Part shown: positions 50,217 through 59,326 of the stretch, piece by piece
Position numbering within the stretch: the stretch's first letter is position 1
Layout of the letters: every line of letters starts with the position of its first letter
Assembly (NCBI RefSeq): GCF_035994185.1
Contig: NZ_CP108538.1
Coordinates: 3,720,001-3,784,000 of the forward strand
Reading direction: 5' to 3'
Origin: Streptomyces sp. NBC_01217
GTDB taxonomy: Bacteria > Actinomycetota > Actinomycetes > Streptomycetales > Streptomycetaceae
Length of the DNA: 64,000 nucleotides
Translations under genes and position numbers: made by a program
The notes under the pieces: generated by a model
What the model saw: the letters and a program-made list of their open reading frames with translations, nothing else
Told to the model about the DNA's origin: nothing
The model's database searches: none

Positions 50217-51734
50217 TCAGCCGAGTACGGATGACGCCTCCCTCAGCACCAGACCCGCCCCCAGGGCGACGACCGCGAACGCCGAACCCAGGGGTACGGC
50301 CCGCTTGATGAGCGCCGCGGACCTGCCGCCGATCCAGCGGGGCGGCCTGTCCAGCAGGCGCGCCACTCGGCCGCCGGCCTTGACCACGGCGAACCCGGCC
50401 GCCGTGAGGGTGAGGGCGAGACCGGCCCCGTAGGCGACGACGAGCAGCACGCCGAACCATGCCTGTCCCAGGGCCGACGCGCCGACCAGGACGACCACGG
50501 CCGAGGGGCTGGGGACGAGCCCACCGGCGAAGCCGAGCAGGATCGTGCCGCGCACTGTGGGGGCGGTGGGGTGTGTGTGGGTGTGACCGCCGTGGGTGTG
50601 CGCATGGTCGTGGGAGTTGTCGTGCGCGTGCTGATGGTGATGCGCGTGTCCGTGTCCGCGGTTGTGCCAGGCGCGTCGTACGAGACCGGCGCCCGCGAGC
50701 GTCACCAGGATCCCGCTCGTGACGCCCAGCCATCCGATCACGGAGGGCGCCGCCGCGGATCCCGCGGCGATGGGGAGGCCCAGGGCGACGACCCCCAGGG
50801 TGTGCGTGACGGTCACGGAAGCGGCCAGGGGCAGGACGTCGCGGAGCGTGGCGCGCCTGCGGGCGGCGGCCGCGGCTGCCATCAGCGTCTTGCCGTGGCC
50901 CGGTGCCAGCGCGTGCAGTGCGCCCAGGGCCACGGCGGCGGCCAGGGCGAGCACGGCGAAGCCGGGGGTGAGGTCGCGGCGGGCGACCAGCCCGTCGAGC
51001 GCCTGCGTCCAGCGGTCGGCGCCGCGCGGGAGGACGGACGACGCGGGCGCGTCCCGGCCGGTGTCCGCCAGGGCGGGACCACCCGGGCGAACCCGCAGCA
51101 AGGCGGTCGCGGTGTCGGCGGGTGAGGACAGCAGTTCCTCGGGATACCGGGTCAGCTCGTGGGACACCGAATTCTCGGGTACGTCACGGGAGGTGAGCGT
51201 CATCCCGTCGCCGCGCGCGGTGATCTCGCGCCAGCCGGGCCCCGAGTCGGGCCGGTCGCTGCGGAAGGCGACGGAAACGGTGCGCCCCTGTGGGAGCGGC
51301 ACGGTCAGCCGGCACTCCACCCGGAGGGTGCGGAGTCCGGCCTGCCCGGGGCGCTGGACCGCCCGGCTCGCGCCTGCCGTCGGCACGGCCCGGCGGCCGT
51401 CGACCGTGATCTCGCTGCCGCGCGCGGCAATCTCGCAGCGCTGTCGGGCCCAGTCCGCCATCCCGGACTGCTTGATCTGCGGCTCGGCCTGGGTTGCCGG
51501 TATCTCCGCGAGGTCCTCGACGTGGTCGATCCGCAGCAGCCCGGGAGCGGCGACCAGACCGTCGTAACGGTTGACCGTGAAGTTGCCGAGCGGATGCGCG
51601 CTCGCTGCTCCCGAGGGAACTAGCACGAGGGCACAGACGGCCAGGAGGACGGCCGCGCACGAGGCGCCGAAGCGACGCGGCGCCGGAGTCCTGCGGGCTC
51701 CGCGTACGGTCGATCCGGCGTGGTGGGCGGTCAT
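50217..51734 (-). CDS. Nickel/cobalt exporter, RcnA/HoxN-like, with signal domain
   Basis: A 505-residue protein. A signal peptide and an extracytoplasmic domain (HPLGNFTVNRYDGL to about residue 250) precede the transporter part. That part carries the nickel motif LHALAPGHGKTLMAAAAAA and TVTHTLGVVALGL, and has six or so TM helices. A His-rich loop (HGHAHHHQHAHDNSHDHAHT and more) binds metal. The second conserved motif is GLVPSPSAVVVLVGA. The ATG overlaps the TPR gene stop (ATGA). It ends the DUF4331-TPR-exporter run that lies opposite a SigK-like factor. Confidence 0.85.
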   Translation of the reverse strand: MTAHHAGSTVRGARRTPAPRRFGASCAAVLLAVCALVLVPSGAASAHPLGNFTVNRYDGLVAAPGLLRIDHVEDLAEIPATQAEPQIKQSGMADWARQRCEIAARGSEITVDGRRAVPTAGASRAVQRPGQAGLRTLRVECRLTVPLPQGRTVSVAFRSDRPDSGPGWREITARGDGMTLTSRDVPENSVSHELTRYPEELLSSPADTATALLRVRPGGPALADTGRDAPASSVLPRGADRWTQALDGLVARRDLTPGFAVLALAAAVALGALHALAPGHGKTLMAAAAAARRRATLRDVLPLAASVTVTHTLGVVALGLPIAAGSAAAPSVIGWLGVTSGILVTLAGAGLVRRAWHNRGHGHAHHHQHAHDNSHDHAHTHGGHTHTHPTAPTVRGTILLGFAGGLVPSPSAVVVLVGASALGQAWFGVLLVVAYGAGLALTLTAAGFAVVKAGGRVARLLDRPPRWIGGRSAALIKRAVPLGSAFAVVALGAGLVLREASSVLG

Positions 51735-53149
51735 TTGGCGGCCTCCAGCACCTGGTGGGCCCGGCGGGCGCCGAGCGGGGAGAAACCGGCGTTGAGGCCG
51801 AGCGCCGCGGACAGGGAGCGGCGTGCGGCCGCGGTGTCGCCGGTGGCGTACTCGATCACGCCCCGGTGGTAGCGGAAGGCCGCGCTGCGGTAGCCGGTGG
51901 CCGTGGCCCGACGGGCGTAGGGGAGGGCTTCCGCGTCCCGGCCGTTGACATGCAGGGCCCAGGCAAGGGCGTCCGCGGTGTGCACGGTGCGGCGGCGGGC
52001 CCACTCGGCGCGGGCCGCACTCAGCGCGGCCGTGCGGTCGCCGTGATCGGCGGCAGCGAGGGCGGTGTCGAGATCCGCGTCGACTTCGTTGGCACGGGCC
52101 AGCGAGATCCATACGTCGACGAGTGCGTACTGCTGCCGGGCCTTCGCCCGGTCGCCCTCGCCGCCGCGGGCCTCGTACATCTCGCCCAGCGCGACGAGGG
52201 GACCGGGCAGCGGGTAGCGGGCCACGACCGCCTCCATGTCGCGGATCGCCTGCGCGTGGTCGCCGTCGGCGTCCAGGGCGCGGGCGCGGCCCTCCAGGGC
52301 GGGTAGGTAGGACGCGTCGGCCTGCAGGGCGCGCGCGTAGTGCCGCAACGCGGCCGGGTAGTGGCCCTGGTTCCAGGCGAGTTGCCCCAGCGCGGTGGCC
52401 ACGTACGCCACATCGCCGGGGCTGGTGGCCGTGGCGGAGGCCTGCTCCAGGACCCGGTTCGCGCTCGCCACGTCACCGCGCAGCTCGCGGACGTGGGCGT
52501 ACCGGGTGAAGACCGGAATGCCGGGGCGCCGCGCGTCGGCGACGTCCGCGGCCTTCGACGCCTCGTCGTAGCGGCCGAGTTCGACCAGGGCGTCGATACG
52601 CGAGCACAGGGCGCGTTCGCTGTACGGATTCACCGCGAGTGCCTGGTCCGCGTACCGCAGAGCGCCGTCGAAGTCGTGCCGGGCCGCGGCGAGAGCGGCA
52701 CGGCCCGCGAGCGCGGGGTCGTTGCCGGGGCGGAGCGCCAGAGACCGGTTCAGCGCCTGCTCGGCCTGCGGATAGCGCGACGGATCACCGTCGGTGCGGG
52801 CCTGCTCGACGTAGGCGAGCCCCAGCGTGGCCCAGGAGCCGAAGTCCTCGGGCTGGGCGCGCAGTTGAGACTGCAGGGCGCCGATGGTCGTACGGAAATC
52901 GCCTGCGGCGAACAGGACGGGGTCGACGCCGCGGGCGGCGGAGGCGGCGGCCGGTCTGCCGCCGTCACGGCCCTGCGAGCCGAGAACGGCGGCTCCGGCG
53001 GTGAGTACGACGGCGAGCGCGGCGGCGCATACGGCGAGGAGGACGGCCCTCCGCCTCCCTCCGGGGGTGAAGGTGCCCTGCGGGGCGTGGAGCCCGCCCT
53101 CCTGGCTGCGTTCACTTTTGAGTGCGCTGTCATCTGCGCGCGGGAACAT
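51731..53149 (-). CDS. Membrane-anchored TPR repeat protein
   Basis: A 472-residue protein with one N-terminal TM helix (RRAVLLAVCAAALAVVLTAG). About nine tetratricopeptide units follow from residue 90 to the end, for example SWATLGLAYVEQARTDGD, AALRHYARALQADASYLPAL and AEALPYARRATATGYRSAAF. It is probably an exported scaffold. ATG 53149 has GAGGAGAG directly upstream. It is the middle gene between the DUF4331 protein and the RcnA-like exporter and overlaps the latter. Confidence 0.88.
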   Translation of the reverse strand: MFPRADDSALKSERSQEGGLHAPQGTFTPGGRRRAVLLAVCAAALAVVLTAGAAVLGSQGRDGGRPAAASAARGVDPVLFAAGDFRTTIGALQSQLRAQPEDFGSWATLGLAYVEQARTDGDPSRYPQAEQALNRSLALRPGNDPALAGRAALAAARHDFDGALRYADQALAVNPYSERALCSRIDALVELGRYDEASKAADVADARRPGIPVFTRYAHVRELRGDVASANRVLEQASATATSPGDVAYVATALGQLAWNQGHYPAALRHYARALQADASYLPALEGRARALDADGDHAQAIRDMEAVVARYPLPGPLVALGEMYEARGGEGDRAKARQQYALVDVWISLARANEVDADLDTALAAADHGDRTAALSAARAEWARRRTVHTADALAWALHVNGRDAEALPYARRATATGYRSAAFRYHRGVIEYATGDTAAARRSLSAALGLNAGFSPLGARRAHQVLEAAK

Positions 53150-53157
53150 GCCCTCTC

Positions 53158-53192
53158 CTCGGTCTTCTCGGTCTTCTCGGTCTTCTCGGTGG
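53158..53192. repeat. 9-bp tandem repeat upstream of the TPR gene
   Basis: CTCGGTCTT repeats about four times just beyond the ribosome site of the TPR gene. A GGGGC run (about 53265-53287) follows before the DUF4331 stop. Confidence 0.75.
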
Positions 53193-53287
53193 AACGGATG
53201 ATGCGGTGCCGGCGGCGCGGCCCGCGCTGTGAGGGATGAGTACGCGCGGGCCGCGCCGGAGGACGGGGCGGGGCGGGGCGGGGCGGG

Positions 53288-54835
53288 TCAGACGACCGGG
53301 TTGCGGCGGCGGTTGCGCCACCACAGCAGGCCGGTGCCGGTCAACAGGACGCCGGCCGCGCCCGCCGCGGCGGAGGCGGCGATCAGCGTGGTGCGGGAGT
53401 CGTCACTGGAACCGACGGTGCTCACGCCGCCGCCGAGCGAGCTGCCGACGTCGTCCTGCTTGCTGACGTCGCTGCCCTTGACCCCGGCAAGCGGCCCGCG
53501 CGAGCCCGTTTCCGGCAGAGCCAGGTACGGGAAGGTGCTGCCGAACTTCCGGTCGTTCTTGTCGACGGCGTCACCCAAGTCGTTCTTGTTGCCGACGAGT
53601 TCACCGGCGGCGGCCTGCATCGAGACGTCCACGACGTCGTCGGTGAGCCGGCGTCCGTTCGGGAAGCCCGCGTTGTCGCCGTCCAGCACACCGAGCCTCT
53701 TGGGGTCGGCGGACGGCGGGATCGAGGTGTTGAGCCGCAATTCCTCCGCCGGGCGTACGCGAGGCGGCTGGTTGAGGCCCTTGACGCCCTTGAGGTAGAC
53801 GCCCACCAGGTCGTTCCGGGGCTCCTTGGCGGCCGGGACCTTGTAGATCGCCTGGAGGAGCCTGGGCAGCTCCGGATTGGTCACGTTCCTCAGGAACTGG
53901 GCGTCGGTCCAGGGAGCGGACGCGTTGAACCTGTCCTTGTCCTTCAGCGGGTTGACGACCTCGTTGACCAGCGGGTTGCCGAGCCGTGAGACCTGGGTCC
54001 ACTGCCCCCCGGCGTTCCTGCGCTGCGTGGTCGACCAGATCCCGACGACCGGCTGGCTCCCGGACTGCCGGATCACCGACGTCGGCACCTGCAGGGCGAT
54101 CGAGTTGACGTTGTAACCGGCGAGCGTGTCCCGTCCGACCTCCGACAGGTTCCCGCCGTACAGCAGGTCAAAAACGCGCAGGTCCAGGAAGAACGGGTCG
54201 TCCGCCTGGCCGGCGAACGTGGTGGCCCCGCCGGGGAGCCTGCGCACGGCCTGATCGCGCAGCTTCCCGTAGTCCGGCATCGATGCCTTGCCGACGTTCG
54301 ACGGCGCCACCGGCACATCGTTCGCGACCTTCGACCTGGAGACGACGGCCTGGTTGTGCAGCCTCAGCAGGTCGATGTCGTAGGTCTGTGTGATGTTGAG
54401 GTCCGGGTCGTCGATGCTGGTGACGGGGCCGGTGTCGTACAGGAAGGTGCTGCCGTTTTTGCGGTGCGTGGTGAAGGTGTACCGGTAGAGCAACTCACCT
54501 TGTGCATCACCGTTGTTGTCGATGTGGATGTCGTACTGGGCGTCGTCGGCGAAGGTGAAGAAGTTCGGTCCGCCGGCCGGGTCCTCGAACGGCGTCCAGT
54601 CCGCCACGATGGTCGTCGTGTCGGGCGCGTCGGGGCTCACGAACGCGTACAGGTCCGTGTTGTCGTACTGCGGCTGCCCCGAGATCAGCGGGGCCTCCCG
54701 GTGACTGGAGGCGGTGGCCGCCCCGGGCTCCAGCGCGCTCACGCCGACGGCGACGAGGCCCCCGGCTGCCAGCGCTGCGCATATGAGGGTGGTGAGACTC
54801 CTGCGTCCCACGCCGCTCCTGGAAGAAGGATTCAT
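53288..54835 (-). CDS. Exported DUF4331 protein with C-terminal anchor
   Basis: A 515-residue surface protein. The signal peptide is TTLICAALAAGGLVAVGVSA with cleavage near residue 42. DUF4331 starts at SSHREAPLISGQPQYDNTDL and has YAFVSPDAPDTTTIVADWTP, typical of the family. The C-terminus has one TM helix and a basic tail (LLTGTGLLWWRNRRRN), so the domain faces outside. Function is unknown. A promoter matching the SigK pattern lies 39-65 bases upstream, next to the divergent sigma gene. ATG 54835 is preceded by AGGACGGATGG. Confidence 0.88.
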   Translation of the reverse strand: MNPSSRSGVGRRSLTTLICAALAAGGLVAVGVSALEPGAATASSHREAPLISGQPQYDNTDLYAFVSPDAPDTTTIVADWTPFEDPAGGPNFFTFADDAQYDIHIDNNGDAQGELLYRYTFTTHRKNGSTFLYDTGPVTSIDDPDLNITQTYDIDLLRLHNQAVVSRSKVANDVPVAPSNVGKASMPDYGKLRDQAVRRLPGGATTFAGQADDPFFLDLRVFDLLYGGNLSEVGRDTLAGYNVNSIALQVPTSVIRQSGSQPVVGIWSTTQRRNAGGQWTQVSRLGNPLVNEVVNPLKDKDRFNASAPWTDAQFLRNVTNPELPRLLQAIYKVPAAKEPRNDLVGVYLKGVKGLNQPPRVRPAEELRLNTSIPPSADPKRLGVLDGDNAGFPNGRRLTDDVVDVSMQAAAGELVGNKNDLGDAVDKNDRKFGSTFPYLALPETGSRGPLAGVKGSDVSKQDDVGSSLGGGVSTVGSSDDSRTTLIAASAAAGAAGVLLTGTGLLWWRNRRRNPVV

Positions 54836-54873
54836 GCCATCCGTCCTGAGGTCTCGGTTGCCTGACGCATGCC

Positions 54874-54900
54874 ATTCGGTGCGGTCGCCGGGGCGGATTG
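54874..54900 (-). promoter_or_regulatory. SigK-type ECF promoter of the DUF4331 operon
   Basis: On the minus strand CCAATCC (-35, ending at 54895) is followed after 15 bases by CCGAAT (-10, 54879-54874). Mycobacterial SigK promoters read CCATCC-N-CCGAAT. It is 39 bases upstream of the DUF4331 ATG, and the sigma gene next to it is SigK-like. Confidence 0.6.
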
Positions 54901-55042
54901 GTCAGATCTTCGACTTCGTCGCGTCGACAACGGTCCTGGTCTTCGGGAGGCTGTTCGACGACCACATCTGACGGCGCGTTCACCGCGCCTGCCGGAAGTG
55001 GCGGGGCGGGGCGGGCAGGAACGGGACCGAGAGGTGGGGCGG

Positions 55043-55594
55043 GTGGGGACAGTGGGGACGGACGAGCTGCTGGTGCTCGTGGCCGGGGGCGACCAGACGG
55101 CGTTCGAGAATCTGTACGACACGATGTCGGGACCGGTGTTCGGTCTGGTACGCCGGGTCCTGCGTGACCCCGACCAGTCGGAGGAGGTGGCCCAGGAGGT
55201 GCTGCTCGACGTCTGGCGCAGCGCTGCACGGTTCGACCCGGACCGCGGCAGCGCCCAGTCCTGGATCCTCACCCTGGCGCACCGCCGGGCCGTCGACCGG
55301 GTACGCAGCGCCCGCGCGGCCGGTGAGCGCGAGCAGCGCGAGGCCCGGCGCGCGGAGCAGCCGGCCTTCGACCAGGTCGCCGAGGAGGTCGAGGCCGGGC
55401 TCGAACGCGACTGGGTGCGCCGCTGCCTGGACAAGCTCACCGAGCTGCAGCGGCAGTCCGTCACTCTCGCCTACTACGACGGCTTCACGTACCGTGAAGT
55501 GGCCGAGCGGCTCTCCCTGCCCCTGGGCACGGTCAAGACGCGCATGCGCGACGGACTCACGCGGCTGCGCGCATGCCTGGGAGGTGCCGCATGA
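55043..55594 (+). CDS. sigK: ECF sigma factor, SigK-like
   Basis: A 183-residue ECF sigma factor. Region 2 spans DQTAFENLYDTMSGPVFGLV, DPDQSEEVAQEVLLDVWRSA and WILTLAHRRAVDRVRS. Region 4 is LTELQRQSVTLAYYDGFTYR followed by EVAERLSLPLGTVKTRMRDG, the recognition helix. The RskA-like gene follows with a four-base overlap, which identifies it as the SigK/RskA type. Three in-frame GTG codons (55034, 55043, 55052) are possible starts; 55043 is chosen for GAGGTG six bases upstream. The divergent DUF4331 gene is the likely target. Confidence 0.88.
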   Translation: MGTVGTDELLVLVAGGDQTAFENLYDTMSGPVFGLVRRVLRDPDQSEEVAQEVLLDVWRSAARFDPDRGSAQSWILTLAHRRAVDRVRSARAAGEREQREARRAEQPAFDQVAEEVEAGLERDWVRRCLDKLTELQRQSVTLAYYDGFTYREVAERLSLPLGTVKTRMRDGLTRLRACLGGAA

Positions 55595-56355
55595 TCACCC
55601 TCGGCCGCCTGCTCGGCCGTGACCGGCACGCACTCGCCGCCCCTTACGTGCTCGACGCGCTGGAGCCCGACGAGCGCCGGCAATTCGAACGGCATCTGGA
55701 CGGCTGCCCGAGGTGCGCCGGCGAGGTGCGGACCCTGGCCGAAGGCGTGGTCCGCCTCGCGCTGCCGACAACCACTCCGGCACCGCCCGCGATGCGCGAG
55801 CGGGTCCTCACGGCCATCCGCACGACGGCCCGGGCCGACAACTCCCCAGAGCCCGTCGCCGGTCCCCGACAACAACAATCACCACCACCGGCCGCGGCGC
55901 AAGGCCCCCGGATACGCCGCCCCCTCCTGGTCCCACTCGCCCTGGGCACGGCCGTCATGTCCCTTGTCGCGGCGGTGCTTTTCGCCGTACAGGCGGTACG
56001 CGCCGACGACCAGCTCGCACAGGAGCGGGCCCGGACACAGGCGATCACGTCAGTACTGGCAGCCCCCGACGCCCGCGCAACCAGCGGAGGCGGCATCGGA
56101 GTGGTCGCCTCCGCAACACAGGGACGAGCCGTAGTGACCGTCACCGGACTGGGCACCCCGCCCACGGGCAAGGTCCACCAGCTCTGGCTCATGACCCCCG
56201 ACACACCACCCCGCTCCCTCGGCCTGCTCCACGGCGACACCCCACTGATCGCCACCGGACTGAAGACGACCACCACATCACTCGCCGTAACCACCGAACC
56301 GGCCGGCGGCTCCCAGCAGCCCACCACCACCCCCATAGCCCAACTCGCCCTGTAG
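55591..56355 (+). CDS. rskA: Anti-sigma-K factor, RskA-like
   Basis: A 254-residue membrane anti-sigma factor. The cytosolic zinc-finger-like domain has HLDGCPRCAGE (the H-x-x-x-C-x-x-C of ZAS domains) near residue 35. One TM helix follows (LALGTAVMSLVAAVLFAVQA). The outer part is the RskA domain, with VTVTGLGTPPTGKVHQLWLM typical. The ATG overlaps the sigma stop (ATGA) and has GGGAGG six bases upstream. It should hold SigK inactive until proteolysis releases it. Confidence 0.93.
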   Translation: MITLGRLLGRDRHALAAPYVLDALEPDERRQFERHLDGCPRCAGEVRTLAEGVVRLALPTTTPAPPAMRERVLTAIRTTARADNSPEPVAGPRQQQSPPPAAAQGPRIRRPLLVPLALGTAVMSLVAAVLFAVQAVRADDQLAQERARTQAITSVLAAPDARATSGGGIGVVASATQGRAVVTVTGLGTPPTGKVHQLWLMTPDTPPRSLGLLHGDTPLIATGLKTTTTSLAVTTEPAGGSQQPTTTPIAQLAL

Positions 56356-56399
56356 CCGCCCGGATTCGGACCGCAACGAACTCAACCACCGAACGGCCC

Positions 56400-56449
56400 G
56401 ATGGGGCCTCGCCACACGCTCTGACGACGCCAAGCGCCGAGGCCCCATC
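56400..56449 (+). terminator. Terminator-like hairpin after rskA
   Basis: GATGGGGCCTCG (56400-56411) and CGAGGCCCCATC (56438-56449) pair perfectly; CGCT/AGCG pairs inside the loop. The remaining 56450-56762 contains no gene that I can support, only Pro/Thr-rich chance frames in slightly AT-richer DNA, and must hold the tRNA-Arg promoter. Confidence 0.7.
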
Positions 56450-56762
56450 GACCATGGACGAACACAGAACCCGAACCAACCCAAAGCGCCACCAAACCAC
56501 ACAGGCCAACACTTCCACCGAAATGACCAGCCCTCTTCCCGAACCCGCCCCACAGCCCCCGCACCCAGCCACCACACCCCCGGGCTCACACGCCACAGGC
56601 ACCACTGATCAAGAACCCCAGGTACCGGCTGCATCCCACCCGCTACACTGACCCCGGTGGCCGAACCCTCAGGGGCGAGACCACCACAACCCTGTCGACA
56701 GCTGACCGGAACTCCATCGCCCATCCGGGCCGGGCCCCGGGCACAGCTTCCGACAGATCCCC

Positions 56763-56835
56763 GCCTTCGTAGCTCAGGGGATAGAGCACCGCTCTCCTAA
56801 AGCGGGTGTCGCAGGTTCGAATCCTGCCGGGGGCA
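56763..56835 (+). tRNA. tRNA-Arg (anticodon CCT), integration site
   Basis: A full cloverleaf. The acceptor stem GCCTTCG pairs with CGGGGGC (G-T pairs included), and the D arm is GCTC/GAGC. The anticodon stem CCGCT/AGCGG holds the loop CTCCTAA (anticodon CCT, codon AGG), and the T arm is GCAGG-TTCGAAT-CCTGC. The integrase gene begins its 3' end 46 bases beyond, so the tRNA 3' half very likely forms the attL core of the mobile element and is kept functional by it. Confidence 0.95.
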
Positions 56836-56881
56836 CAACGCGTTACCGCTCTGACCTGGCGTTTCTCCCCAGGGAGGGGTC

Positions 56882-58555
56882 TTACTCGGCCTCGGACTCC
56901 TCGTCCGGGGCCGTTTGCGTGAGCGGTGCGTGAGCGGACGGGGAGTTGATCTCCCGAATTTTCCCCAAAGGATCAGCACCATCCGGCACGGATTCCGCTT
57001 CGGCGGACTCCGCGTCGTCGGGCTCGGCCTCCGCTTCGGGAGCGGTGTTCTCGGGGGTTGTGCGCGCTCGCGGCACGAGCCGGGCCGCAGCCTCCGCGAT
57101 CGCCAGATCCGCCTCGGGGAGCAGGCTCGTGTACGTGTCCGACGTGATGGTGATCGAGGAGTGGCCGAGCATCTCCTGGATGTCCTTCAGGCCGGCACCT
57201 GCAGCGTGAGCCAGGGTCGCGGCACCGTGGCGGAGGTCGTGGAGCCGGACCGGCGGGAGGCCGATCTCCTCATACAGCTCGATGAATCGTCGTGTGACGT
57301 TGGCGGGGTGGAGCAGTTCTCCGTTCTCGCGGGTGAAGACCCTTCCGGTCTCCGCCCAGGCGCTCCCCCACTTCTCGCGATCCTTGTCCTGCTGGGCTCG
57401 GTGCCGCTTGAGTGCCTGGACGGTGTCGGCGTCGAGGGCGATGGTGCGCGCTCCGGCGTCCGTCTTCGGATCGTCCTCGTACACCTCCCAGCCATTCACG
57501 ACGAGTTGCTTGGCGACCGTAAGAAGCCCGGCCTCCAGGTTCGCGTCGGTCCACCTCTGACCGCACGCCTCGCCTCGCCGAAGTCCGCGGAAGGCGACCA
57601 GGTGAAACAACGCGTACAGCCGGTCCTCGGCTACATGGTCGAGAAAGAGGCCGGTGTGTTCCGGCGTCCAGACCATCACCGGCGAGGGCTTCTCGCCGGT
57701 GCGCTTCCAATGGAGGATGCGCTCCTCGGTCCACACGAGCGCCTTGGGGCGCCTGCCTGCCTCCAGCTCGACGTGGGCGGCCGGGTTGAAGGTGATCAGC
57801 TGCTGGGCGATCGCCGCGTTCAGCGCTGCCCGCAGTGTGGAGCGAACACGTTGCCGCGTCGCTGGACCGACAATGCGGCGGTAGGGATCCATCTCGGCGA
57901 TGGCCGCTTTCATCGCCTTACGGCGGGCGCGGGGCTCGCGCCCCTTCCAGGCAATCTGCGCGAGATCCTCGAACGCCTTGCGTCGTGCGGCGTTCCCCTC
58001 GGCGATCTCGACGTTGGCCTCGGCTATGGCCTCGAACATCTCCGAGAGGTGAGTGACCCGAAGGCGGTCGAGCCGAACGTACCCGATGCGCGGCTGAAGG
58101 TGGACGCGAATGTTGCTCTCGTCGCGGCTGATTGCACTCTGCCGCCCCTTCTTGCCCGCCAGCCAGATGTCCAGCCACTCACCGACCGTGAGGCGGCTGG
58201 TGAGGTCCAGGCCGTGGCTCAGGCGCCGACGGGTCGCCTCGATGTCCGGTAGCGGAGCCTTCTCGTCTGCCACCTTCTCCAGCAACTCGGCGATCTGATC
58301 GAGACCTTCGGAGTCATCGGTGTCGGCAAGGCCGAGAAGGGCGCGTATGTGGTCGAGGTCGGCTTGGGCGGCTTTGAGGCTCTCGTAGCCGGCACGGCTG
58401 AACGAGCGGCGGGTTCCGTCGGCTCGGGGTGGGAGCTCCTGGCGTACGGAGTAGGAGCCGTGCTTGCGGCCGGCGAGCCTGGGGCACTTCTTGCCGAGCG
58501 GCTTGCCGGTCTTGGGGTCGCGGCAGTAGCAGCGGCGGTGGGTGGAGCCCTTCAA
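56882..58555 (-). CDS. int: Tyrosine site-specific integrase
   Basis: A 557-residue phage-type integrase of the actinomycete integrative element kind. An Arg/Lys/Cys-rich N-terminus (RRCYCRDPKTGKPLGKKC) is followed by the SAM-like core-binding domain (TVGEWLDIWLAGKKG). The catalytic domain carries Arg in FRGLRRGEACG, His-x-x-Arg in RLHDLRHGAATL, His in MLGHSS and the nucleophile Tyr475 in SDTYTSL. The last 60 residues are an acidic tail. TTG 58555 overlaps the regulator stop (TTGA) and has AGGAGG six bases upstream. Its 3' end faces the tRNA, as in pSAM2-like elements. Confidence 0.93.
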   Translation of the reverse strand: MKGSTHRRCYCRDPKTGKPLGKKCPRLAGRKHGSYSVRQELPPRADGTRRSFSRAGYESLKAAQADLDHIRALLGLADTDDSEGLDQIAELLEKVADEKAPLPDIEATRRRLSHGLDLTSRLTVGEWLDIWLAGKKGRQSAISRDESNIRVHLQPRIGYVRLDRLRVTHLSEMFEAIAEANVEIAEGNAARRKAFEDLAQIAWKGREPRARRKAMKAAIAEMDPYRRIVGPATRQRVRSTLRAALNAAIAQQLITFNPAAHVELEAGRRPKALVWTEERILHWKRTGEKPSPVMVWTPEHTGLFLDHVAEDRLYALFHLVAFRGLRRGEACGQRWTDANLEAGLLTVAKQLVVNGWEVYEDDPKTDAGARTIALDADTVQALKRHRAQQDKDREKWGSAWAETGRVFTRENGELLHPANVTRRFIELYEEIGLPPVRLHDLRHGAATLAHAAGAGLKDIQEMLGHSSITITSDTYTSLLPEADLAIAEAAARLVPRARTTPENTAPEAEAEPDDAESAEAESVPDGADPLGKIREINSPSAHAPLTQTAPDEESEAE

Positions 58556-59232
58556 GGGCGTTCCTCCTGGGTGGTCTCAGGGGCCCATTCGGGCGGGTCT
58601 ACGTCGTGAAGTGCGGGTGGGAGGTCGGGTGGGGTGGCTCCGTCTTCGCGGAGCTCGCGACGGAGGTAGCGGAGCTTGTACTTGGCGGAGATGGCCTGGT
58701 CGGCGTACGCGCTCTGCTTGCGTTCGGCCTCTTCCTGCTGGGCGCGGCTCGTTGCCGTCCTGGCCGCGAACCGTGCCTGCTCTTCCTCGTCGAGCGCGGC
58801 CAGCGCGGTGCGCACGAGACTGGTGTGGGCTTCGAAATCGGGCACGAGGCCCGAGTCATAACCGAGCACTTCCTCTTCGCCGGTGAAGCGGCGCAGGGCA
58901 TCCCAGGTCGGCACAAGTCCCTGAAAGGGGAGTTCCTGCGTCCGGTCGACGTAACCAACCGGGAAAATCAGGCAGGCCGGATACGTCTCCAACGCGGCGG
59001 CCAAGACGATGACGTCCACCAGCGGGAGGCCGGCCCGGCGGCCCGACTCCATGTTGGCAATCACGTTGCGGGGAATGGGGTGCCCGAGCTCCTCGCACCG
59101 GTCGGCCAGATCCTGCGCGCTCCACCCCATCTCCTTCCTTCTCCGGCGGACCTCACCGGCCACGTTTGCCTGGACCCGGTCCACCCACTCCGGGAAGTCA
59201 TCCTCTTCATCATCCGAATGGCGTTGTGTCAT
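58552..59232 (-). CDS. XRE family regulator of the integrative element
   Basis: A 226-residue protein. An N-terminal helix-turn-helix spans residues 24-80 (EVRRRRKEMGWSAQDLADRC, then IPRNVIANMESGRRAGLPLV). A long helical C-terminal part is rich in Glu/Arg/Gln and could be a coiled coil. ATG 59232 has no ribosome site, but TAATGT ends seven bases before it, so a leaderless message is likely. It overlaps the integrase start and is divergent from the excisionase gene. This is the position of the maintenance repressor in such elements. Confidence 0.82.
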   Translation of the reverse strand: MTQRHSDDEEDDFPEWVDRVQANVAGEVRRRRKEMGWSAQDLADRCEELGHPIPRNVIANMESGRRAGLPLVDVIVLAAALETYPACLIFPVGYVDRTQELPFQGLVPTWDALRRFTGEEEVLGYDSGLVPDFEAHTSLVRTALAALDEEEQARFAARTATSRAQQEEAERKQSAYADQAISAKYKLRYLRRELREDGATPPDLPPALHDVDPPEWAPETTQEERP

Positions 59233-59326
59233 GCAGACACATTAGCTTGAGGATGCTGATTGGTAGACGCCTGGAGCCGGACGGGATGACCACGTTCGCC
59301 GAGGGCTGTACCGAAAGGGATGCCGC

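Noticed and set aside
56450..56651. Small Pro/Thr-rich frame starting MDEHRTRTNPKRH before tRNA-Arg
   Set aside because: No ribosome site, no stable fold expected, and it lies after the rskA terminator; most likely chance reading of non-coding DNA.
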